NCBI GenBank assembly: GCA_041940425.1 | Contig: JBGTSF010000008.1 | Location: forward strand, 32,925-96,924 | DNA from: DATHTS01 sp041940425 | GTDB taxonomy: Bacteria; Acidobacteriota; Blastocatellia; Pyrinomonadales; Pyrinomonadaceae | DNA length: 64,000 nucleotides | Direction: 5' to 3' | Part shown: piece by piece, positions 1 to 8,268 of the stretch | How the letters are laid out: each line of letters opens with the position of its first letter | How positions within the stretch are numbered: the first letter of the stretch is position 1 | Position numbers and translations under genes: made by a program | Notes under the pieces: model-generated | The model's database searches: none | Seen by the model: the letters and a program-made list of their open reading frames with translations, nothing else | Told to the model about the DNA's origin: nothing

Positions 1-507
1 CGCGCCGACGATCACGGAAGTCATCCAGTAATATTTGTTCATCACGCGGTGAACCGGGTCTTTCATCATATCGGGCGCGTAGCGCGTCATCATTTCTTCG
101 GTCTGCATCTGCGCCGTGCCTTGAAAGATCCAGCCGATATGCGCCCAGTAAACGCCCTGCGTGATATTGTGCGGATCTTTTTCGGTTTCCGTAAAAGCGT
201 GGTGCAGGCGGTGCGTCGTCACCCAACTGATCGCGCCCGACTGCATTCCGAGCGTGCCGCAAAGCGTCAGAAAATATTCCAGCCATTTTGGAGTCTTAAA
301 CCCGCGGTGCGTCAAAAGCCGGTGATAGCCGAGACCGATGCCGAAACTTCCGGCAACCCACCAGGTAATTAAAAAAGCCGCTAAGTTTTGCCAGCTAAAA
401 GTAAATAAAGCCCAGATCGCCAGCGCGTGAAAAACGGTTACGCCGACAATAGTTGACCATTGAAGTTTTAATGATTGCGGTTGATTGATTTCTACTACGT
501 TTTGCAT
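1..507 (-). CDS. acyl-CoA/fatty-acid desaturase, N-terminal part (cut by window edge)
   Basis: Membrane di-iron desaturase that would introduce a double bond into a fatty acyl chain. The frame opens at the ATG at 507 and runs without a stop through position 1, giving 169 residues. Two of the three family histidine boxes are visible: HRLLTH near residue 62 and HRLHH near residue 99. Hydrophobic segments lie around residues 18-58. The third box (HNxHH) would lie beyond the window edge. It is a close paralogue of the complete desaturase at 635-1492, in the same orientation and directly downstream of it, so the pair looks like a tandem duplication. Family call is firm; position of the double bond is not readable. 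Confidence 0.9.
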   Translation of the reverse strand, partial: MQNVVEINQPQSLKLQWSTIVGVTVFHALAIWALFTFSWQNLAAFLITWWVAGSFGIGLGYHRLLTHRGFKTPKWLEYFLTLCGTLGMQSGAISWVTTHRLHHAFTETEKDPHNITQGVYWAHIGWIFQGTAQMQTEEMMTRYAPDMMKDPVHRVMNKYYWMTSVIVGA

Positions 508-634
508 TTCGTGATTATTTTTCCCCCTTTTCAATTGCAGATAAATATAAATTTAACGCTTGTCGTCGTGCGTTATGATGTTAATCGTATCAGTTTTTAT
601 GCCGCGTGAATGTAAGAGTTTTGTAAGACTTTTT

Positions 635-1492
<858 letters not shown>

Positions 1493-1640
1493 TTATTCCC
1501 GTGTTCGATTTTTAAAATTAAGACAGCTTAAGAGTAACAGATATAAAAGTGAGCAGAACGTAATAATTATGTAAGAATAGTTTTAAGCTTTCAGAAAGTA
1601 ATGAAAGTTGAAATCAGAGAATCCAACTTTCATCAAAAAA

Positions 1641-2357
1641 TTAATCAGCAAATGCGACGCTCAATTGTTTGAGCGGCAGAGATTTTCTTTCGTCCAAATC
1701 TTCTTTCATTTCACGGTTGACGTAATTGTAAAGAATATCGCGCTGTTGCGGGCGGAAACCGGCTTCGGAGATTTGGTAGCGGAGTTCTTTTTCGTTCGCT
1801 TCGGTATCNNNNNNNNNNNNNNNNNNNNNNNNNNNNNNNNNNNNNNNNNNNNNNNNNNNNNNNNNNNNNNNNNNNNNNNNNNNNNNNNNNNNNNNNNNNN
1901 NNNNNATCAAAGAAATATTGTGAATTTCCGGCGGCGAAAAACAGTGAAGCTGAAAATTCGGATATTTCGCGTGCAGTCTGCTGAGTAAATCTTCATACCA
2001 TTCGATATTAAAATCGGGATGAAGTCCGCCCTGCATAAGGACGCCCGTGCCGCCCAGAGCGATCGTTTCGTCAATCCGATTGCAGATTTCTTCAAACGAA
2101 TGAACATATGTGTCGGGCTTTCCCGGTCGGCGATAGAATGCACAGAATGTGCAGACGACGTTGCAGACGTTCGTGTAATTGATATTGCGGTCAATGATGT
2201 ATGTAACGACTTTCGGATCGTTTTTTCGCTGACGAATCTCGTCCGCCGCCGCGCCGATTTTGGCGATGTCATAGCTTTGCAAAAGCCGAGTGCAGTCTTC
2301 GGCGGTCATCCGTTCGCCGTCTAAAACTTTGTCTAAAATCGGTTGAATATCGCTCAT
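1641..2357 (-). CDS. mqnC: cyclic dehypoxanthinyl futalosine synthase MqnC (interrupted by assembly gap)
   Basis: Radical-SAM enzyme of the futalosine route to menaquinone; it cyclises dehypoxanthine futalosine. The 4Fe-4S motif CNVVCTFC (Cys 65, 69, 72) follows the family sequence DRNINYTNV, and LMQGG and FSPPEI motifs follow. A run of N at 1809-1905 replaces the middle; after it the frame resumes with the C-terminal AGFRPQQRD-type motif and ends at 1641. I chose the ATG at 2357; an in-frame TTG lies at 2366. The N-run is far too short to hold the usual missing ~140-170 residues, so its length is not real. mqnA lies 400 bp upstream on the same strand. Confidence 0.9.
   Translation of the reverse strand: MSDIQPILDKVLDGERMTAEDCTRLLQSYDIAKIGAAADEIRQRKNDPKVVTYIIDRNINYTNVCNVVCTFCAFYRRPGKPDTYVHSFEEICNRIDETIALGGTGVLMQGGLHPDFNIEWYEDLLSRLHAKYPNFQLHCFSPPEIHNISLXXXXXXXXXXXXXXXXXXXXXXXXXXXXXXXXXDTEANEKELRYQISEAGFRPQQRDILYNYVNREMKEDLDERKSLPLKQLSVAFAD
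1809..1905. other. assembly gap (97 N)
   Basis: Ninety-seven consecutive N bases inside mqnC. The protein motifs on either side belong to positions that are about 150 or more residues apart in full-length MqnC, while the gap allows only about 33, so the gap size is a scaffolding estimate and several hundred bases are missing. Confidence 0.99.
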
Positions 2358-2589
2358 AAAATTCAAAAATAAAGTTTATCACCAAAGAAAATCTTTTGCA
2401 TTTTGAAACCGTTTTTCGGCAAATTGCGAAAATAATTTCAAGAATTTCCGCCAAAAGCCTGATTTTCAGCGTCTTTAGATTGTCCGTTTTTTACAGATAC
2501 AAGATTTATACCAAAAAAAATTGATACTTTTTTGCCGATTTCAGCGCGTTAATAGACGGAAGATTTTTTCATAAAGGAGATAAGAAAAA

Positions 2590-2694
2590 ATGAAAAACGA
2601 ACAAATACAAACAAAGGGAAACGAATTTTTCCTGATCTTATTCGCATTAATAGCAGGCTGGTTGTTGTTATTTCAATCGGGTTTAATTAAATAA
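2590..2694 (+). CDS. 34-residue single-pass membrane microprotein
   Basis: Short reading frame beginning MKNEQIQTKG and ending FQSGLIK, with one hydrophobic helix of about 18 residues (starting FFLILFALIAGW). A strong Shine-Dalgarno sequence, AAGGAG, lies about 8-9 bases before the ATG, and a rho-independent terminator follows 42 bases after the stop, so the unit looks like a complete monocistronic gene. It stands between mqnC and mqnA but on the opposite strand. No family is recognised; the size and layout resemble small stress or assembly-factor membrane proteins. Real translation is inferred from the ribosome site and terminator only. Confidence 0.6.
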   Translation: MKNEQIQTKGNEFFLILFALIAGWLLLFQSGLIK

Positions 2695-2735
2695 ATTTTT
2701 TATATTTCTAAAACTGCACTTCAAAGAAAAAACTC

Positions 2736-2768
2736 GCCGGATTTGTTCTCCAAAATCCGGCTTTTTTT
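2736..2768. terminator. rho-independent terminator, usable from both sides
   Basis: Perfect 9-bp stem GCCGGATTT / AAATCCGGC (2736-2744 and 2753-2761) with an 8-base loop, followed by seven T on the + strand and preceded by an A-rich run. It separates the + strand microprotein gene from the convergent mqnA gene, whose stop codon (2767-2769) overlaps the T run. Confidence 0.88.
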
Positions 2769-3597
2769 ATAAAAATCTCAGAGGCTTGTTTTTTTCGATC
2801 AAGCCGCGTTTTTCCGCCAGCTTGTAAAAAAGTTCCAAACCTTTCTGCATCGAATCCGAAATAGAATAAGAAATATTTTCCGAGAGATATTTTTTAAAAT
2901 CTTCGTGCGCGAGCGGAATTTCGGTCTCGTAATTGGAAATGATCTCGTCGAGATGCTGTAAGCCCTCGTCGCGGACGGCTGAAAAATCAATCGTTCGCGC
3001 CGCATCAGATTTGTCTTTGTTCGCCATCCACATCGCAAAAACAAAACCCGTATCGGTGAATTTTTTCCACGTTTCCGCCAGATCATATTTTTGTAATTGG
3101 TAATTGGTAATTGGTAATTGGTTTTTCTTATCTGAATCCGCAATCAAAAGTGCCGGATCGCCGATCAAAAGAGCGCAGTCGGATTCGTCGAGCATCTCGC
3201 TCAAATTCGGTTTCGAGATTTTATATTTGGGTTCAAAGCCTAAAAATTCGTGGAAAATTATTTTGGTTAGCGCGACCGAGGTTTTGGAAGAAATATCGAG
3301 CGAAACGCTTTTTACGTCTTTTAAATCTTCGCCCTTTGTTACGAGACAGACGCTTCTGACTTTTTCCTTCGCGCCGACGCAAACGTCGGGGACGAGCAAA
3401 ACGTCTTTGATCTTTTGATATTCGATGACGGGAACGAGCGCGGCATCAACGCGGTTTTGCCGCAGGAGTTCGGCGGAACGCGCCGGGGCGTTGTCCAAAA
3501 TCAGTTCGTATCGCCCGCGGTTCGCGCCGTAGAGAAACGACCAGATGAGCGGCGCGGTGTTCGAATAGCTCGACGCGGAAATTCGTTTCGCCGGCAT
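2767..3597 (-). CDS. mqnA: chorismate dehydratase MqnA
   Basis: Converts chorismate to 3-[(1-carboxyvinyl)oxy]benzoate, the first step of the futalosine menaquinone pathway. The 276 residues fit the family, which has a periplasmic-binding-protein fold; recognisable parts are the N-terminal S-Y-x-N-x-x-P-L stretch, A-E-L-L-R-x-x-x-x-D-A-A-L-V-P, and the later A-L-L-I-G-D-P-A-L. Around residue 160 the protein carries a foreign-looking insert, QLPITNYQLQ, encoded by four copies of a 7-base unit (3093-3121) that also occurs in an intergenic spacer at 25.5 kb. The start codon lies one base after the stop of the upstream acetyltransferase gene, so the two are probably cotranscribed. Confidence 0.88.
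   Translation of the reverse strand: MPAKRISASSYSNTAPLIWSFLYGANRGRYELILDNAPARSAELLRQNRVDAALVPVIEYQKIKDVLLVPDVCVGAKEKVRSVCLVTKGEDLKDVKSVSLDISSKTSVALTKIIFHEFLGFEPKYKISKPNLSEMLDESDCALLIGDPALLIADSDKKNQLPITNYQLQKYDLAETWKKFTDTGFVFAMWMANKDKSDAARTIDFSAVRDEGLQHLDEIISNYETEIPLAHEDFKKYLSENISYSISDSMQKGLELFYKLAEKRGLIEKNKPLRFL
3093..3121. repeat. 7-bp tandem repeat inside mqnA
   Basis: Four uninterrupted copies of TAATTGG (complement CCAATTA). Because 7 is not a multiple of 3 the unit is read in successive frames and gives the peptide pattern ITNYQLP on the mqnA strand. The same unit forms the inverted repeat at 25481-25582. Confidence 0.93.
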
Positions 3598-3598
3598 T

Positions 3599-3892
3599 TT
3601 ATCTGGCTAAAACGTCCTCGTATTCCTCGGAAGATTCGAGAACTTTTTTCGCGTAAGGACAGACGGGTTTTATCAACAGATTATTTTTTTCGGCGTATTT
3701 GACCGCCGATTTGACCAGCGATTTGCCGATGCCTTTGCCTTTTAAAACCTTTGCGACCGATACGTGATCTATCACGAGCGTCCGCGTTCCTTCACGGGTA
3801 TAAGTCAGTTCGGCGATCCAAACGCCGTCTTTTTCGACAAAAAACGCGCCTTTTTTTCCGTGTTCCTCTCTTTGAATCTTCAATTTAGCCAT
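3599..3892 (-). CDS. small GNAT-type N-acetyltransferase (YjdJ-like)
   Basis: 97-residue protein of the short GNAT-like family that lacks the first helices of full acetyltransferases. The acetyl-CoA loop is readable as V-L-K-G-K-G-I-G-K-S-L-V (about 49-60), followed by the family's C-terminal PVCPYAKKVL signature near residue 76. Substrate is unknown. The stop codon is one base from the start of mqnA, indicating cotranscription. Starts at the ATG at 3892. Divergent to the cyclase-family gene at 4001. Confidence 0.82.
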   Translation of the reverse strand: MAKLKIQREEHGKKGAFFVEKDGVWIAELTYTREGTRTLVIDHVSVAKVLKGKGIGKSLVKSAVKYAEKNNLLIKPVCPYAKKVLESSEEYEDVLAR

Positions 3893-3953
3893 TTCCGTTT
3901 AAGCGTAAAAAAATTAACTGCTTAGATATGTTCTAACAAACAAGTTTCGGTTT

Positions 3954-3980
3954 GCCAAATCTTGTTTCAAACAATTTGGC
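3954..3980. promoter_or_regulatory. palindrome upstream of the cyclase-family gene
   Basis: 27-base near-perfect inverted repeat, GCCAAAT ... ATTTGGC with further pairing TTGTTT/AAACAA, in the 108-bp space between two divergent genes and 20 bases before the ATG at 4001. It could be an operator or a leader hairpin; no function is shown. Confidence 0.4.
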
Positions 3981-4000
3981 GGATTATTATCTAAATTGTT

Positions 4001-4636
4001 ATGAAAATTTACGATGTAACCTTTCCGATTTCCGACCATACGCCGATCTACGAGGGCGATCCGAAGGTCGAAATAAAAACCGTCAATTCGCTTACAAACG
4101 GCGACGCGGCAAATGTTTCGCTTGTTTGCTGCGGCGTTCACACGGCGACGCACGTTGACGCGCCGAATCATTTTATCGAAGGAACAAAGCGCGTCCACGA
4201 ACTGGAGCTTGAAAAACTCGTCGGCGATTGCGTCGTTATCGAATTGGATGAAAGCGTTCTGAAAATAACGCCCGAACATCTCGAAAATATAGGCGATGCG
4301 GAAAGAGTTTTATTTAAAACGCGAAACTCCGCTTTCTGGAACGAGCCGGAAAAAGGTTTCCGCACGGATTTTACATACATTTCGACCGAAGCCGCGCAGG
4401 AATTGGTAAATAAAAACGTCAAACTCGTCGGCATTGATTATCTGTCGGTCGAAAAATTCGGCTCCGAAGATTTTGCGACGCATAAAACTCTGCTTGAAAA
4501 AGAAACTGTGATCGTCGAAGGTTTGGACCTGCGCGAAGTTCCGGCAGGCGAATATGAAATTATTTGTCTTCCGCTCAAATACATCGGCGGCGCGGGCGAC
4601 GGCGCGCCGGCGCGGACGATTTTAAGGCAAAAGTAA
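4001..4636 (+). CDS. cyclase family protein (kynurenine formamidase-like)
   Basis: 211-residue metal-dependent hydrolase of the cyclase/KynB family. The metal-binding signature HxxTHxDxPxH is present as H47, H51, D53 and H57, and the N-terminal ISDHTPIYEGDP matches the family's substrate-pocket strand. The C-terminal LPLKYIGGAGDGAPAR also fits. N-formylkynurenine hydrolysis is possible, but no other kynurenine genes are in view, so the substrate remains open. Starts at the ATG at 4001 with no clear ribosome site. Followed after 19 bases by a broken small gene. Confidence 0.85.
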   Translation: MKIYDVTFPISDHTPIYEGDPKVEIKTVNSLTNGDAANVSLVCCGVHTATHVDAPNHFIEGTKRVHELELEKLVGDCVVIELDESVLKITPEHLENIGDAERVLFKTRNSAFWNEPEKGFRTDFTYISTEAAQELVNKNVKLVGIDYLSVEKFGSEDFATHKTLLEKETVIVEGLDLREVPAGEYEIICLPLKYIGGAGDGAPARTILRQK

Positions 4637-4655
4637 TTTAAGGCAAAAGGCAAAA

Positions 4656-4913
4656 ATGAAGAGAGATGAATTTGTTTTGAAAAGAAATTTGATTTCTGAA
4701 AAAACGATTGACGAACTCGTCGAATTGCTTTCAGCCAAAGATTTTCAAACCAGATTTTTTGCCGAAATGTGTCTGCGCGATGCGACCTCGACGTGATTGA
4801 ACTTTAAACCGGCGAGTTCGTTGGAGGAAAGAGAAAAGGCAATCGAAGAATGGCGCGAATGGCTGAAAGAACGCGAAGGAAAATTTAAGAAACGTTTGAA
4901 AAGAAAAATTTAG
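4656..4913 (+). pseudogene. small HEAT-like protein gene interrupted by an in-frame TGA
   Basis: Reading from the ATG at 4656 gives 46 residues (MKRDEFVLKR to CLRDATST), then a TGA at 4794-4796, then the same frame continues LNFKPASSLEEREKAIEEW and ends at a TAG at 4911. Both halves read like one short HEAT-repeat protein: the second half matches the common pattern F-x-P-x-x-x-x-E-E-R-x-x-A-I-x-x-W-R-x-W-L. A tryptophan is plausible at the interrupted position, so one base change (TGG to TGA) explains the stop. TGA is a normal stop for neighbouring genes, so this is most likely a nonsense mutation. Confidence 0.6.
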
Positions 4914-4987
4914 CCACGAACAGACACGAAAATACCACGAAAAATTCTTTAAATTTCTTTCGTGTTACTTCGTGTTTGTTCGTGGCT
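4912..4987. repeat. CACGAA-type inverted repeat (hairpin)
   Basis: Left arm beginning AGCCACGAACAGACACGAA and right arm ending GTTTGTTCGTGGCT are inverted copies built from repeated CACGAA units around an AT-rich loop. The left arm begins at the stop codon of the broken gene before it. Another copy of this family is at 54763-54834. Confidence 0.85.
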
Positions 4988-5015
4988 GATTCTTGTTTGT
5001 GGTAAATTTTCATTT

Positions 5016-5381
5016 ATGAATGTTGACGAGCAAAGTTACCGCGAAAAAGTTTACGAGATCGTCCGCGAAATTCCGTCGGGAAAAGTTATGACCTACGGGC
5101 AGATCGCCGAAATCTTGGGCGAAGGCTACACGGCGCGAACCGTCGGTTATGTAATGCACGCCGCCGATACGCAAAATGTGCCGTGGCAGAGAGTGATCAA
5201 TTCGCAGGGCGGCTGTTCGACCGGAAAAATGACTCTGCCCGTTAATCTCCAGCAAAAAATGCTCGAAGACGAAGGGGTTGTTTTTAACGAAAAAGGCAAA
5301 TGCGATCTGGAAAAATACCGGTGGTTTCCCGAAGGCTACGAGCCGGACGAAGACGAGGAACAGCCAAGTTTATTCGAATAA
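5016..5381 (+). CDS. alkyltransferase-like (ATL) DNA repair protein, MGMT family
   Basis: 121-residue member of the O6-methylguanine-DNA methyltransferase fold. It has the helix-turn-helix region (YGQIAEILG ... RTVGYVMHA) that flips out the damaged base. The active-site PCHR of true methyltransferases reads PWQR (residues 56-59), with tryptophan in place of the acceptor cysteine. This is the hallmark of ATL proteins, which bind alkylated guanine and hand the lesion to nucleotide-excision repair. I start it at the ATG at 5016; an upstream in-frame extension to 4962 runs through the hairpin repeat and looks non-coding. The C-terminus is acidic. Confidence 0.9.
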   Translation: MNVDEQSYREKVYEIVREIPSGKVMTYGQIAEILGEGYTARTVGYVMHAADTQNVPWQRVINSQGGCSTGKMTLPVNLQQKMLEDEGVVFNEKGKCDLEKYRWFPEGYEPDEDEEQPSLFE

Positions 5382-5447
5382 AAAAACCGTCCGGCAATCC
5401 TCCGAGAAAGTTTTATCAGCCAAACAACAAAAAATTACACAAAAATC

Positions 5448-6707
5448 ATGAAAAAAATTCACTTCATTCTGGCAATTTTTATTTTTGCAATTGCTGTTCA
5501 GGCACAGCAGAAATTCGTTGCGAATCTTTCCGGTTCGCAGGTCGTTCCGCCGAGCGGTTCGGCGGGCAAGGGCGTGTGCCGGATGACGCTTAACCAAGCG
5601 GAAACGGAGCTTTCGATTATATGCGAATACGAAAATTTGCCGGATACCGCGACAGTCGCGGGAGTCGGTTTCGGTGCGCCGGTCGGCGGCATCGGTTCAT
5701 CGGGTTTCGGCGTAATAATAAATAACGGCGGGCGAAGCGGCACGGTTTCCTTTACCGCCGCCTTAAACGCCCAAAATCTGGCGTATCTCCGCTCGAATCG
5801 AACATATATTCATATAAACACCCAAACCAGAATCGAGATTCGCGGGCAGATTCACCCGGCGAACAGTGCCTATAACGATTTCGACGGCGACGGGCGCACC
5901 GACCTGACCGTTTATCGAAATTCAAATAATACGTTCTACGCGCGACCGAGTTTGAACGGCGGTTTGCTTGAAAAACAGATCGGACAGCCCGGCGATTCGG
6001 TTTCGCTGACAGTTGATTTTGACGGCGACGGACGTTCGGATTTTTCGACGGCGCGGTATAGCGCGGAAGTCGTTTGGCGAATTTTTAAATCTTCGACAAA
6101 CACGCTGGAAGAAACGCGCTGGGGAAGTTCCGCGCTCGGAGATTTTTTTGCGGCGGCAGATTACGACGGCGATGGCGCGTTTGACATCGCGGTTTATCGC
6201 GGCGGCGTGTGGTATATCATCGAGAGTTCGACCGGCGCATTCCGTTACGAGTATTTCGGACAATCGGGCGACATTCCCGCGCCGAACGATTTTGACAAAG
6301 ACGGTCGCGCCGATCTCGCGGTCGCGCGAAGCGAAAGCGGTCAGCGTGTCTGGTATGTGCGGCGAAGTTCCGATAAGCAATTTTATTCCGTCCCGTGGGG
6401 ATTAAGCGCAGACGCATTTTTTACCGGACGCGCCGATTGGGACGGCGACGGCGCACAGGATTTGTCGGTTATCCGCAGCGAAAGCGGGCAGAGAGTTTTT
6501 TATATCCTGCGAAGTTCTGATTGGCAATTACAAATCATTCGTTGGGGCTTGAGTTCGGATATCGTCAAACTCGGCGATTACGACGGCGACGGGCGCACGG
6601 ACGCGGCGGTTACACGCGCGATCAGCGGGCAGAGAGTTTTCTTCATTCTGCAAAGCTCGACGGGCGAGCCGCGCTACGAAACATTCGGTCTGGCGGGCGA
6701 TTTTTAG
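5448..6707 (+). CDS. secreted CHRD + FG-GAP/VCBS repeat protein
   Basis: 419 residues. A signal peptide (about 1-20, ending AVQAQ) is followed by a CHRD domain (about 22-135, starting FVANLSGSQVVPP) and then five or six FG-GAP-like blades, each with a calcium-loop motif D-x-D-G-D-G-x-x-D (for example DFDGDGRTD) and ending in ExxxFG or WG. The layout predicts a seven-bladed propeller surface protein. A related repeat protein is at the right end of the window (63270-64000). Function is not assigned; such proteins are usually extracellular. Confidence 0.9.
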   Translation: MKKIHFILAIFIFAIAVQAQQKFVANLSGSQVVPPSGSAGKGVCRMTLNQAETELSIICEYENLPDTATVAGVGFGAPVGGIGSSGFGVIINNGGRSGTVSFTAALNAQNLAYLRSNRTYIHINTQTRIEIRGQIHPANSAYNDFDGDGRTDLTVYRNSNNTFYARPSLNGGLLEKQIGQPGDSVSLTVDFDGDGRSDFSTARYSAEVVWRIFKSSTNTLEETRWGSSALGDFFAAADYDGDGAFDIAVYRGGVWYIIESSTGAFRYEYFGQSGDIPAPNDFDKDGRADLAVARSESGQRVWYVRRSSDKQFYSVPWGLSADAFFTGRADWDGDGAQDLSVIRSESGQRVFYILRSSDWQLQIIRWGLSSDIVKLGDYDGDGRTDAAVTRAISGQRVFFILQSSTGEPRYETFGLAGDF

Positions 6708-6736
6708 TCGGGAAAAGTGATATAATCCAAATCATT

Positions 6737-6949
6737 ATGCAGGTAATTTCGGACAGAATCACGATTGACGAAAATATCCTGGGCGGTAAACCGACGATTC
6801 GCGGGAAAAGAATCGCGGTGCAGACCGTTTTGGAATTTTTAAGCGCGGGCGAATCGGTCGAGGAAGTTTTGAATCAATATCCGTCGCTCGAACGGGAAGA
6901 CATTGCGGCTTGTCTGAAATTTGCGAGTTCGCTGATGGATAGAAATTAA
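6737..6949 (+). CDS. DUF433 antitoxin-like protein (no toxin partner beside it)
   Basis: 70-residue protein starting at the ATG at 6737; the core GKPTIRGKRIAVQTVLEFL and YPSLEREDI match the DUF433 winged-helix family, which normally pairs with a DUF5615 PIN-like toxin. Here the next gene is a Phd-type antitoxin, so this copy is an orphan. A full DUF433/DUF5615 pair occurs at 51278-51873. Confidence 0.85.
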   Translation: MQVISDRITIDENILGGKPTIRGKRIAVQTVLEFLSAGESVEEVLNQYPSLEREDIAACLKFASSLMDRN

Positions 6950-6980
6950 ATTCCTGTCTATAATTTTTCCGAGGTTAGAT

Positions 6981-7250
6981 ATGCAAACAATTAGTGTCAA
7001 TGAACTGCAGCATAACTTGAATTTGTATTTGAATAAAGTAAAGGACGGCGACGAAATCGTTATTGAAGATGAAAATGAGGTTATCGCTCGAATTTCCCCG
7101 TTCAATACTGAAGACGAGAAACTGGTTTCGCAAGGATTAATGACGATGCCCGAAAGCAGTCTGCCCGAAGATTTTTGGGAAGCGGACACATCCGAATTAC
7201 CTCTTGAAAAAATTGTCGAAACGATCAGGTCGGAGCGTGATGAAGATTAG
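6981..7250 (+). CDS. Phd/YefM-type antitoxin
   Basis: 89 residues. The N-terminal part (MQTISVNELQHNL ... VKDGDEIVIEDENEVIARISP) matches the Phd/YefM DNA-binding antitoxin fold; the acidic C-terminus (about 55-89) would wrap the toxin. It overlaps the start of the PIN toxin gene by 11 bases (toxin ATG at 7240), the usual sign of a coupled type II toxin-antitoxin pair. Confidence 0.88.
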   Translation: MQTISVNELQHNLNLYLNKVKDGDEIVIEDENEVIARISPFNTEDEKLVSQGLMTMPESSLPEDFWEADTSELPLEKIVETIRSERDED

Positions 7251-7674
7251 CTTCGCCTTTTGGGATACAAGTGCGATCGTGCCGCTCTGCTGTTTTCAAA
7301 CAAAGAGTCAGCAGCTTCGCCAAATCCGGCGCAAATACGAAGTCGTTGCTTCGTGGATTTCATTGATTGAAGGAAACAGCGCATTAAAGAGACTTCTGCT
7401 CGACAACGCAATTTCTCAAAACGCATACGCCGAAGCCGTAAAGAGATTAAAACTGCAAAGCAAAGCGTGGCGCGAAATCAAGCCGACCGAAAAAGTCCGT
7501 GAACTCGCCGAAGGTTTAATCCAAAATCAATACCTGAGAACTCTCGACTCGTTACAACTCGCCTCCGCACTCGTTTGGTGTTTTGAAAAACCAAAAGGCA
7601 GAATTTTTGTTTGCTGTGACAAAAAACTTTCCGATGTTGCGGAAAAGTTCGGTTTTACTACATTGCCAGTGTAA
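7240..7674 (+). CDS. PIN-domain toxin (VapC family)
   Basis: 144-residue PIN ribonuclease. Conserved acidic residues are visible: D in FWDTSAIVP near the N-terminus, E in SLIEGNSAL, D in TLDSLQLASAL and D in CCDKKLSD. VapC toxins cut tRNA or rRNA and are held by the antitoxin. I take the ATG at 7240, inside the end of the Phd gene; a GTG at 7237 is also possible. Partner is the Phd/YefM protein at 6981. Confidence 0.88.
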   Translation: MKISFAFWDTSAIVPLCCFQTKSQQLRQIRRKYEVVASWISLIEGNSALKRLLLDNAISQNAYAEAVKRLKLQSKAWREIKPTEKVRELAEGLIQNQYLRTLDSLQLASALVWCFEKPKGRIFVCCDKKLSDVAEKFGFTTLPV

Positions 7675-7677
7675 ATT

Positions 7678-7791
7678 ATGTTTCAATCAATTCATCTCAA
7701 TTTCAAAGGACGGGCGACAAAGAATGCTTCAAAGCCCGAAGTTTTAGACAAATTACAAAGTAGTTGTCGGCGCGAAAAAACAATTTTATGA
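7678..7791 (+). pseudogene. decayed duplicate of the 5' end of the FAD-linked oxidase gene
   Basis: From the ATG at 7678 the frame reads MFQSIHLNFKGRATKNASKP and stops after 37 codons. The first codons of the intact oxidase at 8454 read MFQSIHFNSKGRATTNASKP; the DNA also aligns for about 100 bases before a small deletion shifts the frame. The remnant ends in an ATGA overlap with the next PIN toxin gene. The toxin-antitoxin pair at 7788-8451 therefore lies between a broken and an intact copy of the same gene start. Confidence 0.85.
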
Positions 7792-8261
7792 AACCGAAAG
7801 TTTATATTGAAACCTCGATAGTCAGCTATTTAACGGCTTTTCCGAGTAATAATGTGATAACTGCCGGACATCAACTGACGACTTTGGATTGGTGGAAAAA
7901 TCATAGATACAAATTTGAAATCGTCGCGTCCGAACTCGTTATTCAGGAAGCGGGTTTGGGCGACACGCAAATGGCAAGCAAGCGTCTGGCTGTTTTACAA
8001 GATGTCGTTATTTTGGCGATTACCGATGAGGCGCGAAATTTGGCGAGGGCGTTACTTGCCAATAAAGCCGTGCCGGAAAAAGCGGCGGCGGACGCGCTTC
8101 ACATTTCAGTTGCCGTCGTCGAAAAGATAGATTTTTTGGCGACTTGGAATTTTAAACATATTGCAAATGCGAAAATGCAGGTTAAAATCGAAGAAGTGAT
8201 TCGGGCGGAAGGTTACGCTCCGTCGCATATCTGCACGCTCGAAGAACTTTCAGGAGAATGA
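7788..8261 (+). CDS. PIN-domain toxin (paralogue of the one at 34213)
   Basis: 157 residues. PIN signature: MKPKVYIETSIVSYL at the start (Asp replaced by E-T-S as in this subfamily), ASELVIQEA, AADALHISVAV and FLATWNFKHIAN. The ATNWNF-type C-terminal motif and the order toxin then small protein match the second cassette at 34213-34978. Starts at the ATG at 7788, overlapping the stop of the oxidase remnant. The small gene at 8269 follows after 7 bases and is the presumed antitoxin. Confidence 0.85.
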   Translation: MKPKVYIETSIVSYLTAFPSNNVITAGHQLTTLDWWKNHRYKFEIVASELVIQEAGLGDTQMASKRLAVLQDVVILAITDEARNLARALLANKAVPEKAAADALHISVAVVEKIDFLATWNFKHIANAKMQVKIEEVIRAEGYAPSHICTLEELSGE

Positions 8262-8268
8262 GATTTTT

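Noticed and set aside
3914..4279. 121-residue minus-strand frame over the cyclase-family gene
   Set aside because: It is antisense to a clearly conserved gene and has no family features; a shadow of codon bias.
4656..4913. Recoding of TGA as tryptophan (alternative genetic code)
   Set aside because: Intact genes in the window use TGA as a normal stop (for example the CD-NTase, ICMT and heptosyltransferase genes), so a code change is not supported.
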